Positions 37,116 to 46,211 of a DNA stretch of 64,000 nt are shown here, piece after piece; the first letter of the stretch is position 1, and each line of letters begins with the position of its first letter. The notes beneath the pieces are model-generated. The model saw only the letters and a list, made by a program, of their open reading frames with translations, did no database searches and had not been told where the DNA came from. The stretch comes from JAAZHD01 sp012510895. GTDB taxonomy: Bacteria; Bacillota; Clostridia; Caldicoprobacterales; DTU083. Both the position numbers and the translations under genes were made by a program. The stretch is taken from the NCBI GenBank assembly GCA_050951465.1, contig JBMNJC010000025.1:124001-188000 (forward strand), in the 5' to 3' direction.

Positions 37116-38924
37116 GTCAATAATCTATGAAAATGTCACCTAAAAGCGAGTGGTTTTAATCAGTGAAAATGTCACCTTTACACCAAAAAATATACTAAGT
37201 AAAATCTACATCGCTAATGAGCATGTCAAGGGCCAAAAGCGTGGCTTATCCTTGACATACTCATTCCGCCATGCTGAGGGCTTACTTGCCGAGGGATGAA
37301 GGGAGAAAGCAAGCTAGAACACATATCCATACCCCCCGGAATTACCAGTATAGCATGGCGGCCGCTAACAACGAGCATTTTCAGATAAAGGCGCCTCGGG
37401 AATCAGCTAAAAAAGCAAGCTTTTCGCATTTAAGCGATAAAAAAGAGCATGGCGAAACAAGCCCTTGCAACAAATGGGGGTAAAAGGGTATGATAGTATT
37501 ATGGTTTAGGCCCATGCTCTGGTGGAACTGAATAAATCATTTAGCATTTCAATGATTTCAGTATCCGTTTCCTCATACGAGAGCATGGGTTTTTTATCTG
37601 GCGATTGGCGCCATGGGTGGTCATATGCAGGTCTAACTCTTTTACGGCATTGTTCTCGGCCTTGTGACTTAGAAGAACCTGCAACGGCCTTTTTAGGACG
37701 TTCAGCCAGTGCCTTGGTGTCATATACAACATCGGCATAAATAGCTTTTACACCGATTTTGGAGCTGCTTAAAACGGTAAGTTTGGCCTTTGGCATGGCA
37801 GCTGCTTTTTCACCGTTTTTAGCGAGCTGATAATATTGGCCTTTGTATGAGAAAGCTGAACTCTCGATAATGGTGCGCTCCTCTTTTATACAAAGAATAT
37901 AGTCAAGATTGATGCTTGGCTCCAAGGCTCTAAAGGCTGGCGTGGGATCTTCTGGTTCCACTCCGAATTTCTTGTTATATTCATCAATAAACGCTGCTAA
38001 GAAGGCATTTGCAGCTTCCATGGTAGTGATACCATGGATCTTGAACTCAACAGGAAGCCTGCTTTGGAGAGTGCCCCATAGCCTTTCAATACGGCCTTTG
38101 GCTTGGGGGGAACTAGCTTTAATAATATTAATGCCCAGCTCCTCCATGGCTCTACCAAATTGGGTGAGGTTAACTACTTTGCCATCTAATTGTTCTTCAA
38201 TAGATAACTTGCCATCATTGGGAGAGACAAATATAGTATGGCGATCGCAGTAGAGGCTGGTTGGAATACCGTGATTCGTAACTACTTGTCTTACAATTTC
38301 AAAGTATCCTTCCATACACTCATTGGGAGTAAAGTAAAGGGCAAGAATCTCGCCTGTAGCATCATCTATGGCACCATGAAGGTCAAAGCATTCTTCGCCA
38401 ATAATCCATTCATGGGGAGATGCATCAATTTGAACCAACATACCTTTTTGAGGCTTTCTTTTCCTCCTATGATGCGCCTTACGTTTACGATGACTTTTGG
38501 GGCTCTTGATACCTGCTTCTATTAAAACCCTATGCACTGTAGAGTAACTTACTTGGATCTCCTCGTACTTTTCAAGAAGTTCCTGAAAGTGATTAAAATT
38601 GGCTTCTTCATACTTAGTCTGCTTAAGCTCGATGATAGAATCTCTGGTTTTATCCGGTACAGCATGCTTTGGTTTACGACCTCTATTTTTATGGATGATG
38701 AACGCAGCTCCTTCTTGAATAACTCCTCCTTTTAAATCGTATTACTTGGCGTTCACTGAGGTTTAAAAGCTCGGCAGCCTCTCGGATGGTTATTACCTTA
38801 TCGATAGTTTGATTAATGACTCTGAGCCTGGTTATCTCTTTTTGAGTCATGTTGAATATCTCCTTTCGCATACATGACATTTTATCAGAATAAATTCAAC
38901 ATGACATTATCATAGAATAACTAC
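37116..38924 (-). mobile_element. IS1202-like (ISNCY) insertion sequence with 19-bp target duplication
   Basis: 1,809 bp. Inverted repeats of 23 bp (18 matches; TCTATGA.AATGTCA core). Direct repeats AATACTTAAAAAATCTTAT at 37097-37115 and 38925-38943, unusually long, as known for the IS1202 group. The 390 bp left of the transposase (37116-37505) are non-coding and contain a 16-bp-arm hairpin (37216-37231 with 37250-37265, one mismatch). Confidence 0.88.
37506..38850 (-). pseudogene. IS1202-like transposase (HTH plus rve), one frameshift
   Basis: Would be about 447 residues. N-terminal helix-turn-helix (ITIREAAELLNLSERQVIR), then an rve integrase core with VQIDASPHEWI (first Asp), SLYCDRHTIF (second Asp) and SSPQAKGRIERLWGTLQ (Glu). 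One extra T in a TTTAAAA run near 38731 breaks the frame after about 40 residues (ends at 38689), and the rest restarts in another frame. Start at 38850 has AGGAG 8 nt upstream. Confidence 0.85.
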
Positions 38925-38942
38925 AATACTTAAAAAATCTTA

Positions 38943-38971
38943 TTGACAAATAATACTTAATAGGTTATCAT
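38943..38971 (+). promoter_or_regulatory. Sigma-A promoter of the Trp T-box transcript
   Basis: TTGACA (38943-38948), 17-bp spacer, TATCAT (38966-38971). The -35 box starts on the last base of the IS1202-like target duplication, so the insertion just spared it. Confidence 0.75.
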
Positions 38972-38984
38972 TTAATCTAAATAA

Positions 38985-39265
38985 TTTGAATACATATTAA
39001 ACCTGTGATTGAGAGAAGTAGGCATAATATCCTTTTTCTTCAGAGAGCCGACGATGGTGGAAATGCGGCGAAAAAGCTTATGCTGAATGGACTCAGGAGG
39101 GTCAGGCTGAAATCATTAATAGAAAGTATGCCGACCGGGCTCTTCTCCCGTTATCATTGAAGCATATATGTTAGTATATGTAAGAGTGGCGCATATGCGC
39201 AATTTAGGTGGCACCGCAGAGACTATTATGGTCTTTGTCCTATTAATAGGACAAAGACCTTTTTT
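38985..39265 (+). ncRNA. T-box leader, tryptophan specific
   Basis: Stem I elements (AGAGAGCC, GGTGGAA), specifier loop with GAA-TGG-AC (TGG at 39088-39090, Trp codon), T-box AGGTGGCACCGC (39206-39217) and a terminator with 15-bp arms (39230-39259) followed by TTTTTT. The TGGC of the T-box pairs with a GCCA tRNA end, matching the G discriminator of tRNA-Trp. Uncharged tRNA-Trp would favour read-through into trpB2. Confidence 0.93.
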
Positions 39266-39300
39266 AATACTAAAAATATTAAACAGAAAGGATGAATAAT

Positions 39301-40676
39301 ATGAAAAAAGCCCCTTACAAAATATACTTATCAGAAGAGGAAATGCCCAAATACTGGCTCAATATTAAAGCATTTATGAAAGAAAAACCTGATCCAATGT
39401 TAAACCCAGCCACATTGCAGCCATGTACAGCTGAGGAATTGGAACAACTATTCTGTTCCGAATTAGTTAAACAAGAATTCAATAATACAGACAAATATAT
39501 TGAAATACCTAAAGGTATTCTTGATTTCTATAAAACGTATCGCCCTGCCCCTTTGATACGTGCACACCGCTTAGAAAAAATGCTCAACACGCCGGCAGAG
39601 ATCTACTATAAATTTGAGGGTACTAATACTTCCGGTTCTCACAAATTAAATTCTGCAGCCGCCCAGGTTTTCTATGCTAAAGAACAAGGTATAACTAGTG
39701 TTACAACAGAGACAGGTGCCGGGCAATGGGGTACTGCCTTAGCCATGGCATGTGCTTATTATCAAATAGACCTTAATGTTTATATGGTTAAAGTATCAGC
39801 CGAACAAAAGCCATATCGTAAATCTGTAATTGAAACCTATGGCGGCAGAGTTATCCCCTCTCCTTCTGATACAACAGAAGTAGGCAGAAAAATACTTGCT
39901 GAACACCCTGATACCGGCGGCTCTCTTGGTTGCGCTATTTCTGAAGCAATCGAAGCGGCTATAAAAAAAGATAATTGCAGATATGTGCTAGGCAGTGTAT
40001 TAGATCATGTAATACTACATCAAAGCATTATTGGAGAAGAGACCAGGATAGCTTGCGAAAAATATGGTATTAAACCGGATATAATTATAGGATGTGTCGG
40101 CGGCGGTTCCAATTTCGGAGGGTTAATAGCACCTTTTGTAGCAGATAAAATAGAAGGAAAATCAGATATCCGGATTATAGGTGTTGAGCCGGCTTCCTGT
40201 CCCTCATTAACCAGAGGAAAATATGCATATGATTTTGGTGATACCGGAAAAACTACTCCTCTTTTACGTATGTATACCTTAGGATCAGGGATATATTCCT
40301 TCACCGAATCACGCCGGAGGCCTCCGTTTCCACGGCATGAGTCCAATTGTATCTAAACTATACCATGACGGATATATAGAAGCACGCGCAGTAGAGCAGA
40401 CTAAAGTCTTTGAAGCAGCTACCGCATTTGCTCGCAGCGAAGGAACTCTACCGGCTCCTGAATCTGCCCATGCAATACTGGGTGCCATTGAAGAAGCTGT
40501 TAAATGCAGAGAAACCGGAGGAAAAGAAGACAATAATATTTGGATTAACTGGAACAGGCTTTTTCGATATGACTGCTTATATGAGTTACAACAGTGGTAC
40601 AATGGTGGATCATATCCCCACAGACGAAGAACTAGAAAAAGGATTTACTGAACTACCAAATGTGCCTGGCAAATAA
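39301..40676 (+). pseudogene. trpB: TrpB2-type tryptophan synthase beta chain, two frameshifts
   Basis: Read across two frameshifts it gives about 457 residues, right for TrpB2. The first 330 residues are intact, with the PLP lysine in GTNTSGSHKLNSA and GCVGGGSNFGG. An extra G near 40289 (TCAGGGAT) and an extra base near 40520 (ACCGGAGGAAAA) shift the frame; between and after them the conserved C-terminus is readable (SPIVSKLYHDGYIEARA, IIFGLTGTGFFDM, then the last residues in the third frame). Start at 39301 suits AAAGG better than the ATG at 39292. Controlled by the Trp T-box. Either decayed or wrongly sequenced. Confidence 0.88.
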
Positions 40677-40685
40677 AAACCAGAA

Positions 40686-40720
40686 AAGGAAGGAGTTAAA
40701 ATCATCCTTCCTTTTTTTCT
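40686..40720 (+). terminator. Terminator of trpB2
   Basis: AAGGAAGGA/TCCTTCCTT, 9-bp stem, followed by TTTTTT, 10 bp after the trpB2 stop. Confidence 0.9.
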
Positions 40721-40770
40721 TGTGCCAAATTAATGACAGATTAAAGTGAATACCTTAGAAAAAACAATGA

Positions 40771-42715
40771 GTACTTTCGGAAACTCCGAAAGCCTACTAC
40801 ATCTATCTTTAGGGCGATACGTTTTGCGCTTCACCCCTAAGATCTTCCTGATAATACCAAAATAATTTCCAGTAAATTAATTTCGAAATTCCACTAAATA
40901 TTTGAATTTATGGGTGCCATTCACCTTGACAAAACATACGTTCGCACATAATTGAAGTATATGGTATTATTTACCAATTGCTACTTATTTGCGAGGTGTT
41001 GTTTATGTTAGGCCCTTGGCTCCCACATCATGAGTATCAGCAAATGCTTATACTCAAGCTAATCCCCCATTACTTGTTCAACAAGGGAAGGGTAGTCCAG
41101 ATGGAACCAACCATCATGAAGCTCTTCCACCTGGACATGGACAAAGTCCTTCCTATCATTAAGCCTCTTTACTCAGCAACCGGTGCTCCCGCCAAAGAGC
41201 AAGCTGCAATGATCAGGTCCCTTTTCCTGATGATTGAGCTAAAGGAGTACAGCATATCCCAATGGGCTGAGACAGTGGCTAATGATAAACTTTACTATGA
41301 CATCTGCGGTTTTCAAGGTAAAGCACCTTCCACTTCGTCATATTACGATCTTATAGACCGAATGTGGCTGGGATCCAAGAGTGCTGACGTTGCCAAGAAA
41401 CGAAAGCTACGCTCATTTCAATCCAAGCCTCGAAAGAAACTCAAACAAGGACAGAAACTGCCACCCAAGCATAAAGGAGCTGTAAGGAAACTGGTTATGA
41501 GAGCAAAGCTGGGAACGCTTCGGCGTAGCCGCAGAGAAGAAGTATTACAGCAATTCTTCTCCCGTTTAGTCGTCGATACCTCTGCTCAGATGGGTCTGCT
41601 GGGAGATACCAATGCCATGTCCATCGCAGGAGATGGTACTCCTTACTATTCCGGTGCATCCTCCTATGGCATAAAAGTATGCGAGTGTAAGTCTCAGGGC
41701 ATTTTTAACTGCCAATGCCCCCGGCGTTATTCTGATCCAGATGCTACCTGGGGATGGGACAGCTACCGGGAACTATACTTCTTTGGTGATTCCCTTTATG
41801 CCTTTACTGCTGCCGGAACCAAGCATGATCTTCCTATCTATTTACGAATGGTTCAAGCAAAGCGCCATGACAGCATCACTACAATATTCGCTCTTCAGGA
41901 GTTTCGGGAACTCTTTCCTTCACTACGAGTAGAAAATGCGATCTTTGATGGTGCCATGGACAATTACCCAACTTATGAGCTCTGCTACCATTGGAATATC
42001 CGGCCGTTTATTCCTCTGGACGAAAAAACTAAAATTGCTTTGAAGAGCCTTCCCAAAGGGGTTGTAGCCTTTAACCATAAAGGTGAACCTATCTGCGAGG
42101 GCGGTATTCCCTATGCCTACTGGGGTTGCTGCTACGGTAAAGGACATAAATACCGCTGCTGGTTTGCTGCAAACAACAAACCATGCCCGTGCAAATGTTC
42201 AGATAGTTCATATGGCCGTACTGTCTACATCAAACCAGATGACGATCTTAGGTTATTCCCAGCGATCTCAAGGCAGTCAGAAACCTACAAAGAGAAGCTC
42301 AGGCAACGCTCCGGGGCTGAGCGAATCAACAAAAGGATCTTTAACGACTATGACGTTGAGAAAGGCAGCATGCGCAGTACAAAGCACCGGTTTTTCAGAG
42401 CTGTTTTAGCTGCCGCTAACGTGCATCTTGATTTATGGGTCAAGTATTCTTCAGTTAAGCTGACGGATCTTCTCGATGAGGCTTGCGCTAAGACTACTGC
42501 ATAAATACTTCATCTGATACTCCTTTTTTTCAGGCCTGTTACTCAGGTCTATTTGTCATGCCTTTCTTTATGGATTAACCGCCGGCTACCATTTTTTCTG
42601 TCAATAATCGTTTCCTCCAAAGAACCACTAACACCATATTTTAGGGTTGTATCCTATATTATTGTATTACAGGAAGGTAGTCACTTGGTTTCCATTGGAG
42701 TTTCCGAATTCACTC
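40771..42715 (+). mobile_element. DDE insertion sequence, family uncertain
   Basis: About 1,945 bp. The ends carry a perfect inverted TTCGGAAACTCC (40776-40787 and 42697-42708). ACAATGA at 40764-40770 and 42716-42722 may be a 7-bp target duplication. The 230 bp before the transposase and about 200 bp after it hold no other gene. Confidence 0.7.
41005..42504 (+). CDS. IS4-like DDE transposase
   Basis: About 499 residues. N-terminal segment typical of transposases that scan for substrates (KEQAAMIRSLFLMIELKEYSISQWAETVANDKLYYDICGF), a basic middle, SIAGDGTPYYSG with the first probable catalytic Asp, a Cys-rich patch (CECKSQGIFNCQCPRRY), NAIFDGAMDNYPTYELC with the second, and a C-terminal RSGAERINKRIFNDY with Glu. 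ATG at 41005 follows GAGGTG; a longer TTG start at 40978 is possible. The Cys-rich insert looks like a metal-binding finger. Apparently intact. Confidence 0.82.
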   Translation: MLGPWLPHHEYQQMLILKLIPHYLFNKGRVVQMEPTIMKLFHLDMDKVLPIIKPLYSATGAPAKEQAAMIRSLFLMIELKEYSISQWAETVANDKLYYDICGFQGKAPSTSSYYDLIDRMWLGSKSADVAKKRKLRSFQSKPRKKLKQGQKLPPKHKGAVRKLVMRAKLGTLRRSRREEVLQQFFSRLVVDTSAQMGLLGDTNAMSIAGDGTPYYSGASSYGIKVCECKSQGIFNCQCPRRYSDPDATWGWDSYRELYFFGDSLYAFTAAGTKHDLPIYLRMVQAKRHDSITTIFALQEFRELFPSLRVENAIFDGAMDNYPTYELCYHWNIRPFIPLDEKTKIALKSLPKGVVAFNHKGEPICEGGIPYAYWGCCYGKGHKYRCWFAANNKPCPCKCSDSSYGRTVYIKPDDDLRLFPAISRQSETYKEKLRQRSGAERINKRIFNDYDVEKGSMRSTKHRFFRAVLAAANVHLDLWVKYSSVKLTDLLDEACAKTTA

Positions 42716-42832
42716 ACAATGACCTCCTAGCTTAAATATTAAATACTGCTGCATTCACAAAGAACTAATTATTGTAGTAAAGTTTTAACCAAGCCTTACA
42801 AATTCTTATAGGATACTGAATTTACTAAAGAA
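42505..42832. other. Gap holding the right end of the DDE IS
   Basis: 328 bp. Up to 42715 it is the IS end; the rest (42723-42832) is AT-rich spacer between the IS and the convergent TauE gene. No promoter, terminator or ORF could be supported. Confidence 0.5.
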
Positions 42833-43573
42833 CTAAAACATTAATCGGATGGCAGCAATAATTGTCACTATTATGATCAGCCATTTGAAAATTTTTTCAT
42901 TAATTTTCTTTATAAAAGCTACTCCTATAAAAGCACCCAATAGAATAAATGGAATCATTACGGCGGTATATTTCAATGTTGAAAGTGAAATGGTACCCCA
43001 AATAAAAATATGCAAGGGAACTTTAATTAAATTTACAAAAAAGAAAAACCAGGCTGCGGTACCTAAAAACCGCTGCCGCATAAAAGATAAGGATAATAAA
43101 TATACACTCATCACCGGTCCTGCGGCATTCCCCACCATGGAAGAAAATCCGGCTATGATACCTACTATGTAATGAAACCATTTAGATTGCGGCACTTGTA
43201 AGTCCTTATTTATAAATTCCCTGTAAATTAAAATTATAACACATAAAATCACGATTATGGCCATTAAATTTTTAAATTGTCTATCATCCAGATAATTACC
43301 TACAATTGAACCTAATACTATACCTAATACTGCAGGCAGTAAAACTCTGAATACATCTTTTAGTTTGCCATCCTTACCATAATGATATATGGCAGGAATA
43401 TCAGCAATGATTAAAGCGGAGAGCATAATTCCAGAAGATACTTTGCCGCCAAAGATATATGCAACTAATGCAACAGCAGGTAGAGTGGCTCCAGTAATAC
43501 CAGTCTTCCCAAAGCCAATAATAATGGCAGCTAATGCCAATAAGAGAAATTGCAACCAAGTTAACCCAAACAT
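42833..43573 (-). CDS. TauE/SafE family membrane permease
   Basis: 246 residues with about eight hydrophobic helices. Family repeats LAAIIIGFGKTGITGATLPAVALVAYIFGGK and YIVGIIAGFSSMVGNAAGPVMSVYLLS, the two half-domains of TauE/SafE proteins, which export or import sulfite, sulfonates or organic anions. Substrate unknown. Stands alone between mobile elements. Confidence 0.88.
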   Translation of the reverse strand: MFGLTWLQFLLLALAAIIIGFGKTGITGATLPAVALVAYIFGGKVSSGIMLSALIIADIPAIYHYGKDGKLKDVFRVLLPAVLGIVLGSIVGNYLDDRQFKNLMAIIVILCVIILIYREFINKDLQVPQSKWFHYIVGIIAGFSSMVGNAAGPVMSVYLLSLSFMRQRFLGTAAWFFFFVNLIKVPLHIFIWGTISLSTLKYTAVMIPFILLGAFIGVAFIKKINEKIFKWLIIIVTIIAAIRLMF

Positions 43574-44339
43574 ATTACATCTCCATTTCTATATATCGTT
43601 ACAATGAAATCTTATATCTAAATTTTTCAATCGCTCCCAGGCACATTTTAAGTTTCTGGTTCTATAAAGAAAATCTTTTTATTTATATACAGTTCTAAAA
43701 GTTTTGAAACCAACAAATCCAACAACCCTTCATCTCTCTTCAATAATAACTGGCTTTTTATCTTAATTTTTGCTATTCTTTATGGTGATAACTAATTAGT
43801 TTCCATTGAAAAAGTCATACTTTAAAATACTACACTACTTTTATTATAGTAAGCGGATATATAATGTGGTAATATCGATTACCTTAACCCCAATTATGAT
43901 TTAAAACTCCCTTTTAACTCCCTCTATTATCTTTCATTTTCTCTCGTATTCTCTCTCAATCTTAGGATTTCACTTTGTTGTTAAGAGAACCACTCACGGA
44001 TATAACGCATTTCAATGCTTTGTTGCCTGAAATATGGGAAAATAGGTGCCTTAAATAAACTGCGTACTTATTACATTTATTTTTGGCCCTGATTACTCCA
44101 CATAAACTCAGGTGGCATACCCTCCCATGTCTCGCTGGCTCGTGGCCTAAATTCCTTCGTTCTGCCTATCCGTGAGGTGGATGTCGGCCATGCTCCTTTA
44201 CTGGGTCGTCATATGCGCCCTCATGGAATAAATTCCTGCCGACTATCAGCTCTCTTTTTTCAAGGTGCTATCGTGAAATTGTTAAAGAATACTTATCTTC
44301 ATCATCCGCCTGATTGGCCGTTCTCAAGAGGTTCACAAG

Positions 44340-44640
44340 GTGTGTGAAACGCATTCCTGCCTCTATCGCAGAGCAAATCTGCGGATGTTAAAGAACGAAT
44401 TTTTACTTATTACATCCCTGTATACTTCTTCGTTCCTGTCCCTGTGCTCAAGGCCCAAGGATCCACCCAAGGGCATGACCCAAGAGCAAAGCGTGTGATA
44501 CAATCGAATTACCTGGCGATGAGCAATGCACTGTACACATCCCCGCCTCCATGCCCATCGCTCAACCAGAGCTATCACACGCTGTAGGCCTGTCAGCGGG
44601 ACGACCCCACAGGAATGACTTCCTGACAGGCCGTGACCCA
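44340..44640 (-). ncRNA. Candidate guide (bridge-type) RNA region of IS110 copy 2
   Basis: On the transposase strand: hairpin 1, 44587-44596 with 44623-44632 (10 bp), whose loop holds CATTCCTGT, identical to the element's own 5' end; hairpin 2, 44490-44500 with 44573-44583 (11 bp), enclosing an inner stem 44516-44525 with 44552-44561. The inner stem pair that is G-C in copy 1 is G-U here only if read from the transposase strand, keeping the pairing. At 44352-44366 a 15-bp sequence joins the complement of one element end to a copy of the other. No coding capacity. Being a bridge RNA is an inference from IS110 biology. Confidence 0.4.
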
Positions 44641-44654
44641 TATGCAAAGCTATT

Positions 44655-45938
44655 CTATGCTGCCAAGGGGGTATCAGCAAGGACAATGCCCCCTAGCGCT
44701 TTTACCGGGTTGTATTCTACATTCTTAGTGATAAGCGTATAGGCAATTCTAATGAATCGACTGCATAGCGCTATTAAAGACTGCTTCTTCTTTATCGGAT
44801 TTTCTTTCCTGGTTGTGTAATGCTTATGCAGGGCATTGAATTCAGCGTTCTTGGCTACAAGCGGAAGCATCGCCCTGAACAGTATGGCCCGTAACCTGCT
44901 GCGTCCCCTTTTGGTAATGGTCGTCAGCCCCTTATGCGTTCCCGAGCTATTCTCGCGGAGATTCAATCCGGCTAGTTTGATAATCTGTTTTGGATGACTA
45001 AACCGATTTATATCACCGATCTCTGCCAGGAAACCTGCTGCCGTCTTTATCCCAATACCCTTGATCTCCAGCAGCCTTGCCGCACCTGGAATAGTTAAGA
45101 CCAACTCTTCCAACCGAGCCTCAATACCCTCAAGGATGTTTTGGACCTCATGGTACTCCTTCATCAGCAGACGAATCTCGTAGAGTGCCATTTCCGTGCC
45201 CTCTTTGACTCCAACGCTATACATGGTTGCTTCCTTCAGCTCCTGAGCCCGCTTCAGCCCTACAGCCCGCTTTACCTCTGTTCTCCAGATGCTTACAATA
45301 TCCTCTGCCGGCAGTTTTGTAATCATGCCGGGAAGCGGCATCTCTCTTAATGTCAGTAGAGCGGCTTTTCCTTCCCAGCTTTTAAATACGTCTGTAAACT
45401 CTGGATTGTATGTGTCTATCCATCTCTGAACTTTATTCTTAACAGTCCATGATTTCACCAGCCATTCCTCCCGCAGATTGTTGGCTTTCCTAAGCTCTGC
45501 GAAGAGACCTTGTGGCATGTATGGTATCTGGTATCTGCCGTCCTTCACAAGCATAGCGATGGTCTTGGGATCTTTACGATCGCTTTTGCTTGGCGAATTG
45601 TCATCTAATTCTTTCGCTTTCTTTACGTGGTATGGATTCTCCTGTACCACCATATACCCTTGCGTCAGAATTTCCTGAGCAAATGTGTACCAGTAATGAC
45701 CTGTTGGTTCCAACCCAACTATGACTTTGTCCTTGCAGTACTTGGCAGCAACCTCATTTGCCCACTCTTCAAAACTCTTGAAACCCTGGTAGGTTGACTT
45801 GAAGCTAATTGTCTTATCAAGTTCTATGCCGCGCCAGTCAAACGCTCGTGCGTAGTGCTTTTTCTTGGCAATGTCTACCCCAATTACCAAGGTACTATCT
45901 GTAACTTGCATGATTTTTAAATTTTGGTTATACTTCAT
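44655..45938 (-). CDS. IS110-family transposase (intact)
   Basis: 427 residues. RuvC-like DEDD N-terminal domain (VIGVDIAKKKHYA, VGLEPTGHYW, DDNSPSKSDRKDPKTIA) and C-terminal Transposase_20 domain (IPGAARLLEIKGIGIKTAAGFLAEIGD, then NLRENSSGTHKG with the likely nucleophilic Ser). IS110 enzymes are recombinases that use a DEDD site and a Ser, guided by an RNA from the element's non-coding end in the studied members. Start 45938 (in copy 1 this ATG is ATA); an internal ATG at 45911 is the alternative. Confidence 0.94.
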   Translation of the reverse strand: MKYNQNLKIMQVTDSTLVIGVDIAKKKHYARAFDWRGIELDKTISFKSTYQGFKSFEEWANEVAAKYCKDKVIVGLEPTGHYWYTFAQEILTQGYMVVQENPYHVKKAKELDDNSPSKSDRKDPKTIAMLVKDGRYQIPYMPQGLFAELRKANNLREEWLVKSWTVKNKVQRWIDTYNPEFTDVFKSWEGKAALLTLREMPLPGMITKLPAEDIVSIWRTEVKRAVGLKRAQELKEATMYSVGVKEGTEMALYEIRLLMKEYHEVQNILEGIEARLEELVLTIPGAARLLEIKGIGIKTAAGFLAEIGDINRFSHPKQIIKLAGLNLRENSSGTHKGLTTITKRGRSRLRAILFRAMLPLVAKNAEFNALHKHYTTRKENPIKKKQSLIALCSRFIRIAYTLITKNVEYNPVKALGGIVLADTPLAA

Positions 45939-46211
45939 ATTGAAGGCCCCCCTGTATTATTTATTGTGGAAGTTTTACTTGTCAGTTGACCACCACAATT
46001 TTATTCTACAGGAACGGTCTTCTTTTTTCAAAGTTCAACAAAGATCATTACAGGAATGCTCTTATATATCATAATTGGGGTTAAGGTAATCGATATTACC
46101 ACATTATATATCCGCTTACTACAATAAAAGTAGTGTAGTATTTTAAAGTATGACTTTTTCAATGGAAACTAATTACTTAATTTGAAATAATACTAAGTAA
46201 AAGAGGTAATC

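Larger units (their letters stand above)
43921..46061 (-). mobile_element. IS110-family element, copy 2 (intact)
   Basis: 2,141 bp. No terminal inverted repeats. Left end CCTCTATT, right end CAGGAATG followed by CTC shared with the target; the empty target, seen in the IS at 10472, reads TTTTAACTCTTATAT. One intact transposase; 734 bp non-coding downstream of it and 123 bp upstream, the latter with a long hairpin (CCTGTA..ATTGTGG against CCACAAT..TACAGG) over its ribosome binding site region. Confidence 0.9.
43799..46169. mobile_element. Palindromic MITE (about 230 bp) split by IS110 copy 2
   Basis: Arms of about 102 bp (43799-43900 and about 46068-46169) are inverted copies with one difference, around a loop of about 25 bp. 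TAATTA at 43793-43798 and 46170-46175 is the target duplication, same form as TAGTTA of the element at 10472-12131, whose left end is almost identical to the MITE arm and loop. IS110 copy 2 (43921-46061) lies exactly in the loop. A non-autonomous relative mobilised by that IS is the natural reading. Confidence 0.88.

Noticed and set aside
44363..44686. 107-residue ORF in the non-coding end of IS110 copy 2 (and a 79-residue counterpart at 9820-10059)
   Set aside because: The two copies differ here by single-base indels (for example GGATCCGACCC against GGATCCACCC) that do not keep the frame, while the RNA stems are kept. It is also an odd Trp/His/Arg-rich sequence without ribosome binding site.
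3168..46175. A single composite transposon bounded by the two IS256 copies (3168-35944)
   Set aside because: Each IS256 has its own target duplication, so they inserted independently, and the DNA between is ordinary housekeeping genes.
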